A stretch of 19,783 nucleotides of DNA, taken from contig CATWQE010000049.1 in NCBI GenBank assembly GCA_958352855.1, forward strand, positions 1-19,783, written 5' to 3'. The notes beneath the pieces were generated by a model. The model was not told the DNA's origin and made no database searches. It saw only the letters and a list, made by a program, of their open reading frames with translations. This stretch comes from an uncultured Bacillota bacterium (GTDB lineage Bacteria > Bacillota > Clostridia > Lachnospirales > Lachnospiraceae). Shown one piece after another: positions 15,076 to 19,783 of the stretch; within the stretch, counting starts at the first letter, position 1; each line of letters opens with the position of its first letter. Made by a program: the position numbers and the translations under genes.

Positions 15076-17241
15076 ATGAAGTTAAGAAATAAGACGGATA
15101 ACCAACCGTACATGAATGTGATTTTCGGGAACTTTTACAGTCCTGCATTTGACGATGAAAATTTTGTAGATGAGACCATGGGGTTAATCAAGGAGTTAGG
15201 ATTTAACAGCGTGATGTTTGACACAAAAGCCTGGGAAGATTTCAAAGAGAGATATGAGACAGGCGCTTTAAGCCAATATGTAAAAATGCAGGAATATATG
15301 GGAGAGTCAGCCCACAGACATGGACTTTTCTATAATTTTCTTTTGTTGTACTTAAACGGGGATAATCTGTACCCTCACATCCGTTTTAGTCCACCGATTT
15401 TTGGAGAGGAAATTACTTATTTGGATGGAACACCAGGGCGGTGGTATAAATATTGGTCCCCCAAAGCTCAGGAATCCATGAAAGATCACGTAAACCGGAT
15501 TATGGAAAGCTATGGCAAGGGATGTCAGCACTGTATTACAGAAGAGGGAGAAGAGGTAATTCCAGTGTGCAGTATGTGGGATCCCGTGGTGGCAGTGAGC
15601 TTTGACGAAGAAGGGCAGAATCGTTACCGTTCCTATTTGAAGGAATTTTATCACAATGATATTCAGGCATTAAACAAAAATTATGGAAGCAGCGCCAAAG
15701 ATTTTGAAAGCCTTTCCCCAGAGGAATACTGGTATGGCGTGAGATATCCGGAAGGCGGATTTTATACAGAAGAGGATGTAAAAAACCGCACGCCTAAGTT
15801 TTATGTGTGGAGAGATAATGCTCTCTGGAAAATTCATGAAATGACAGAGTATTTCAAGACCATTGGCCCGAAGTTGAAAGAGAGGAATCCCGATTTATTC
15901 CTCTGCCCGGATTTGAGCCAGTGGGGTTATTTCCTCAACATTTTTGGCAGGGAGCAGCAGGATTTGGACAACGAGTTCAGTGATTTGTGGGACACTGCAA
16001 TCAGGGGAATTGATATGTACGCTTTATCTCCGTACCTGGATTCCTGTCACTTTATTACGGTTCCTGTTACACCGGATGGCATTGCAGACGCCTATGTGGT
16101 TTCCTGCCAGCACAGCATGATGCGGGTAATGAATCAGGACAAACCCATGACAGGTGGTATTTACTGGGGACGTTATATTTATAATGACATTTACGCCCAG
16201 CTTACACCGGCAGAAATCATTGGCTCCATGACAGCCTGCGGCATGGATGGCTACACCTGTTACGGAATGAACGGTCTGGATGACGGGGGTGTCATGAACC
16301 GCATGGATGAAGATTTCCAGGAATCCTTAAGACGGGGAAATGACTGGTTTGCAAAGGTGCTGCCTCTTCGGGGCAATAAAAAGAAAAAAGAAATTGCTAT
16401 TTTATTCCCTTCAGAAATGGCTCATCTGGAACCTTTTGAGGTGGGAAATAATAAAATCCGCCGTCTTGATTTGCTGGGATGGTATAAGATTTGCTGTGAC
16501 CTGGGCTATCAGGTAGATGTTATCAGCCATCACGAAATTGAGGCAGGAGCCCTCCAGGATTATAAGGTATTGGTAGTTCCTGCAAATGACTGTTATTTTG
16601 CAGTAGAGCATGAGACAATGGAAGAAAAACTGAAAAACTGGGTAGCAGAAGGGGGAGTAGTGCTTCATGGACCGGAGAATATGCTGGCGCAGAACTGTTT
16701 TGGCATTACAGGGGAAACCTGTGAGAAAACACCTTATGTTTACGGAAAAGTGATTATTGCCCAGGGTGAGGCATTCTGCCGCTACCAGGGAGGAGAAGAG
16801 ATTGCGCCTTATGTAGACGGTGTTGGCTCCTGTGTGGTAAAATATGCAGGAGAAGAACTTGGCCGGAAAATGCAGCTTTCTGCTGGAAATCCAGGGGCAG
16901 TCTATTCCTTTGGTGTGGAGATTGGAGCCTCTTATGCTGCTAAAAATATTCCTCATGTGCCTTATGCTCAGGGAAATAAAGAAATGTATCCCATTATCCA
17001 GTCCAGAACCACTCTGGTAAAGGATATTTTAGCCCGGCATGTAACACCTGCAAGCGGCATCTGCCAGAGAGGAATTGAGACGGCAGTATATGAAAAGGGT
17101 ATGATTCTGGTGAATCACCGTTCTACTCCTTTTGTGCTGCCACAGAAGTATCGGGAAGAAATTTATCAATACCCCTGGCATGGAGAACAGGAGGGAAAAG
17201 GCGTGCTAAACGGTCATGAAGCTGTGTGGGTAAGCTTGTAA
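15076..17241 (+). CDS. GH42-like (beta-galactosidase superfamily) protein, specificity unknown
   Basis: A 721-aa cytoplasmic protein without signal peptide. The architecture looks like GH42: an N-terminal TIM-barrel-like region to about residue 420, then a flavodoxin/amidotransferase-like domain (about 439-600, with YKVLVVPAND at 496-505) resembling the GH42 trimerisation domain, and a small C-terminal beta domain. After the presumed fourth strand, GH42 enzymes have an acid/base Glu in an Asn-Glu pair; here I see SMWDP (W168, D169) followed by SFDEEGQNRY. Near strand seven, where the nucleophile Glu is expected, the sequence is KPMTGGIYWGRY (356-367), with no Glu. It may be a divergent or uncharacterised hydrolase family, perhaps acting on a beta-mannoside or beta-hexosaminide of the same glycan. 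AGGAGG (15059-15064) lies 11 nt upstream. The GH2 gene follows after 33 nt, so the two are probably co-transcribed. Confidence 0.75.
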   Translation: MKLRNKTDNQPYMNVIFGNFYSPAFDDENFVDETMGLIKELGFNSVMFDTKAWEDFKERYETGALSQYVKMQEYMGESAHRHGLFYNFLLLYLNGDNLYPHIRFSPPIFGEEITYLDGTPGRWYKYWSPKAQESMKDHVNRIMESYGKGCQHCITEEGEEVIPVCSMWDPVVAVSFDEEGQNRYRSYLKEFYHNDIQALNKNYGSSAKDFESLSPEEYWYGVRYPEGGFYTEEDVKNRTPKFYVWRDNALWKIHEMTEYFKTIGPKLKERNPDLFLCPDLSQWGYFLNIFGREQQDLDNEFSDLWDTAIRGIDMYALSPYLDSCHFITVPVTPDGIADAYVVSCQHSMMRVMNQDKPMTGGIYWGRYIYNDIYAQLTPAEIIGSMTACGMDGYTCYGMNGLDDGGVMNRMDEDFQESLRRGNDWFAKVLPLRGNKKKKEIAILFPSEMAHLEPFEVGNNKIRRLDLLGWYKICCDLGYQVDVISHHEIEAGALQDYKVLVVPANDCYFAVEHETMEEKLKNWVAEGGVVLHGPENMLAQNCFGITGETCEKTPYVYGKVIIAQGEAFCRYQGGEEIAPYVDGVGSCVVKYAGEELGRKMQLSAGNPGAVYSFGVEIGASYAAKNIPHVPYAQGNKEMYPIIQSRTTLVKDILARHVTPASGICQRGIETAVYEKGMILVNHRSTPFVLPQKYREEIYQYPWHGEQEGKGVLNGHEAVWVSL

Positions 17242-17274
17242 AAGGTAGAAAGTGTCAGAGTTTTAGGAGGTTTT

Positions 17275-19713
17275 ATGGAAACAAGAGAATTACATGAAAA
17301 TTGGAAAATGCGCTGTACAGAAGCATCAGACTGGCAGGAGGCTGTGGTTCCAGGAACAGTGTATACAGACCTGCTTCGAAATGGAAACATGGAAAATCCT
17401 TATTGGAAGGATAATGAAGACAGCATTTGCGCTTTGATGGAAAAGGATTATGAGTGTATCTGTACCTTTGAAGGAGGAAATATAGAAGACTTTTCCAGTA
17501 TTTTCCTTCGGTTTGAAGGTCTGGATACCGTTGCAGATGTGTATTTAAACGGAGAACTTCTGGGACAGCCCTTGAATATGCACAGAGTCTGGGAATATGA
17601 AGTGCAGTCACTTCTTAAAGAAGGAGAGAATACCTTGCGGGTGGTTTTTCATTCCCCGCTGAATTATATTGCAGAGGCTTATAAGAAATATGGAAATATT
17701 GGAAACGAAGATACATACGAAGGCTTTATGCATTTGCGGAAAGCCCATTACATGTTTGGATGGGACTGGGGAGCACATTTGCCGGATGCAGGTATTTTCC
17801 GCCCTGTGAAGCTGTGCAAGGTGAAATGCGGAAGATTTGACAGCGTGTATATTCGCCAGAATCATGAAGAGGGAAGATGTACACTGAATTTTGATGCTGC
17901 ATATCTTGTGGAAGAAGCAGGAAATTATGAAGTATATGTGACAGTGACGTCACCAAAAGGAGAGACCTTTAAGACGGTGCTTTCAGAAGAAGGATGTGGC
18001 AGCCTTACCATTGAAAATCCAGAGCTTTGGTGGGTAAATGGACTGGGAGAACAGCCTCTTTATGAGGTGGAAGCTGTTCTGTTCTGCAATGGAGCGGCAG
18101 TGGACACATGGAAGAGAAGAATCGGTCTTCGCACCATGACTATGCAGAGAAACAAAGATGAATGGGGCGAAAGCTTTGCCCATGAAATCAATGGAAAGGC
18201 CTTTTTCGCCATGGGAGCGGATTATATTCCAGAAGAACATCTTCTTGGCAAGAGAAGCAAAGAACGCACCAGACAGCTTCTCATGGACTGTAAACTGGCA
18301 AATTATAATGTAATCCGCGTGTGGGGCGGTGGTTTTTATCCCGATGACTGGTTCTTTGATATCTGTGATGAGCTGGGGCTGGCTGTATGGCAGGACTTTA
18401 TGTTTGCCTGCTCTGTATATGAGCTGACACCGGAGTTTGAGGCAAACATCCGCCAGGAATTTATTGATAATATTAAACGTCTCCGCCATCATGCGTCTCT
18501 GGGCCTGTGGTGTGGAAATAATGAGATGGAAATGTTTGTGGATGAGCGCTGCTGGGTAACAAAACCTTCTGAGGTAAGGGATTACCTCTTTATGTATGAG
18601 CGGATTATTCCGGAAGTGTTGCGGGAATATGACCCACAGACCTTCTACTGGCCTGCAAGTCCGTCCTCAGGCGGCTCCTTTGATAATCCAAATGATCCAA
18701 ACAGAGGAGATGTGCATTACTGGCAGGTATGGCATGGAAACAAGCCATTTTCTGAATACAGGAAACATTTCTTCCGCTATGCCTCTGAGTTTGGATTCCA
18801 GTCTTTTCCATGTAAAAAGACGGTGGAAACTATCTCTGATGATCCGGCAGACTGGAATATTTTCTCTTATATTATGGAGAAGCACCAGAGAAACTATGGG
18901 GCAAACGGAAAGATTATGAATTATCTTCAGCAGACCTACCGCTATCCGGGAGAATTTGATACGGTACTCTATGCTTCCCAGCTTTTACAGGCAGATGCCA
19001 TCCGCTATGGGGTAGAGCATTTCAGACGGAACCGGGGCCGTTGCATGGGGGCTGTGTACTGGCAGTTAAATGACTGTTGGCCGGTGATTTCCTGGTCCTC
19101 TATTGACTACTGGGGCAGATGGAAAGCCCTGCATTATTATGCAAAGAGATTCTTCGCGCCAGTGATGATTTCCTGCCAGGAAGAAAGCTGGCTGACCCAG
19201 GAAGCAAATATGAACCGCCAGCATTTTGAATTTGAGAAATCCATCTGGCTGAACGTGACTAACGAAACCTTACAGGACAGAGAAATTCAGGTAAAATGGT
19301 ATCTGCGAAATGCAAAAGCAGAAATTTTAAGAGAAGAAACAGAAACTGTTTCCGTTCCTGCTCTTACCAGTGTGTGGCTGGATAAAGTGGAATTACCGGA
19401 AGTAGACGTATTTACTGAATATGTCAGCTTTGAGGCATGGGAAAAAGGTGAAAAGATTTCTGAAGGAACGGTTATCTTCTCTTATCCGAAATACTTCAAA
19501 TATGAAGAGCCAAATCTGAAATGGAAAGTAGAAGGAAACACCATCACCGTAAGCGCTGATACTTACGCTAAGAGTGTGGAAATCTTAAACGAAAACGAAG
19601 ATCTGGTGCTGTCTGATAATTACTTTGATTTAAACGGAGACAGCAAGACTGTGGAGATTTTAAGAGGAAAACCAGAGAATATCAGGGTGCGGAGCGTGTT
19701 TGATATTCGGTAG
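17275..19713 (+). CDS. GH2 beta-mannosidase
   Basis: An 812-aa exo-beta-mannosidase of family GH2, close to the usual length. The N-terminal sugar-binding beta domain contains VPGTVYTDL, then YEC and LRFEGLDTVADVYLNG, typical of beta-mannosidases rather than beta-galactosidases. An Ig-like domain precedes the barrel. E417 in WCGNNEME is the acid/base and E505 in ASEFGFQS the nucleophile, by the family pattern; VWGGGFYPDDWF near residues 352-363 and YWQLNDCWPV in the late barrel are also characteristic. No signal peptide, so cytoplasmic. AGGAGG (17265-17270) is 4 nt from the ATG. It would remove the beta-1,4-mannose of an N-glycan core fragment or of beta-manno-oligosaccharides once the alpha-mannoses are gone. 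It is the last gene in the window. Confidence 0.94.
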   Translation: METRELHENWKMRCTEASDWQEAVVPGTVYTDLLRNGNMENPYWKDNEDSICALMEKDYECICTFEGGNIEDFSSIFLRFEGLDTVADVYLNGELLGQPLNMHRVWEYEVQSLLKEGENTLRVVFHSPLNYIAEAYKKYGNIGNEDTYEGFMHLRKAHYMFGWDWGAHLPDAGIFRPVKLCKVKCGRFDSVYIRQNHEEGRCTLNFDAAYLVEEAGNYEVYVTVTSPKGETFKTVLSEEGCGSLTIENPELWWVNGLGEQPLYEVEAVLFCNGAAVDTWKRRIGLRTMTMQRNKDEWGESFAHEINGKAFFAMGADYIPEEHLLGKRSKERTRQLLMDCKLANYNVIRVWGGGFYPDDWFFDICDELGLAVWQDFMFACSVYELTPEFEANIRQEFIDNIKRLRHHASLGLWCGNNEMEMFVDERCWVTKPSEVRDYLFMYERIIPEVLREYDPQTFYWPASPSSGGSFDNPNDPNRGDVHYWQVWHGNKPFSEYRKHFFRYASEFGFQSFPCKKTVETISDDPADWNIFSYIMEKHQRNYGANGKIMNYLQQTYRYPGEFDTVLYASQLLQADAIRYGVEHFRRNRGRCMGAVYWQLNDCWPVISWSSIDYWGRWKALHYYAKRFFAPVMISCQEESWLTQEANMNRQHFEFEKSIWLNVTNETLQDREIQVKWYLRNAKAEILREETETVSVPALTSVWLDKVELPEVDVFTEYVSFEAWEKGEKISEGTVIFSYPKYFKYEEPNLKWKVEGNTITVSADTYAKSVEILNENEDLVLSDNYFDLNGDSKTVEILRGKPENIRVRSVFDIR

Positions 19714-19725
19714 AGACGGATTGTA

Positions 19726-19738
19726 AAAAAGGGGCTGT
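19726..19738 (+). repeat. AAAAAGGGGCTGT, second copy of the hairpin arm seen at 14996
   Basis: The 13 bases are identical to 14996-15008, the left arm of the earlier hairpin. This copy begins 13 bp after the GH2 stop. The matching right arm would lie beyond the window, so it is probably the start of a cut-off terminator or a short dispersed repeat. Confidence 0.4.
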
Positions 19739-19783
19739 GAAATAACACTCTCTACGGAAAAAGAGGACTTTTCGTTCAAAATG

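Noticed and set aside
13664..15148. A 494-codon open frame on the minus strand opposite lipoprotein 2
   Set aside because: It runs opposite a well-supported gene, has no ribosome site or recognisable motif, and crosses the terminator and the next gene's start. The strong codon bias of the sense gene, which avoids codons complementary to stops in that frame, explains it.
1..19783. CRISPR array, insertion sequence, integrase or prophage genes
   Set aside because: No regularly spaced repeats, transposase or integrase motifs, or phage genes were seen on either strand.

Overview
The window looks like chromosome of a Gram-positive gut anaerobe of the Clostridia, most plausibly Lachnospiraceae (Blautia-like; inferred, not proven). 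The reasons are purine-rich AGGAGG ribosome binding sites, moderate-to-low GC, YesM/YesN-type two-component genes, Firmicutes-type lipoproteins, and U-tract terminators after most transcription units. Every gene I can support is on the + strand.

Left edge (1-318): a tRNA cluster, with the 3' part of tRNA-Glu(TTC), then complete tRNA-Cys(GCA) and tRNA-Asn(GTT). A 13-bp stem-loop lies between the first two, and a terminator closes the cluster. A small orphan membrane protein (478-768) separates it from the main locus.

Main locus (909-19713): an intracellular mannoside-degradation and uptake system in about five transcription units. (1) A GH125 exo-alpha-1,6-mannosidase. (2) A GH38 alpha-mannosidase with its own near-consensus promoter and terminator. 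(3) A regulatory operon of YesM-like sensor kinase, YesN-like response regulator, a first solute-binding lipoprotein and a DUF4432 mutarotase-like protein, ended by a terminator. (4) An oligosaccharide ABC importer of two permeases and a second, paralogous solute-binding lipoprotein, with no ATPase, ended by a hairpin. (5) A GH42-like protein of unknown specificity and a GH2 beta-mannosidase.

Working model: the lipoprotein and permeases import alpha/beta-mannose-containing oligosaccharides. High-mannose N-glycan fragments fit best, because alpha-mannosidases sit beside a beta-mannosidase. The cytoplasmic enzymes, none with a signal peptide, then trim them: GH38 and GH125 remove alpha-mannose and GH2 removes beta-mannose. 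No secreted endo-glycosidase, ABC ATPase or sugar kinase is in the window.

The most notable observations are three. An identical 13-mer (TAGAATTTGTACA) occurs upstream of both the GH38 gene and the importer operon, each time exactly 57 bp (start to start) ahead of the -10 hexamer, and is a strong candidate binding site for the local AraC-type response regulator. The first solute-binding protein is encoded with the two-component system rather than with permeases, and its codon use differs sharply from its transport paralogue, suggesting a sensing role. The GH42-like protein appears to lack both canonical catalytic glutamates of GH42.
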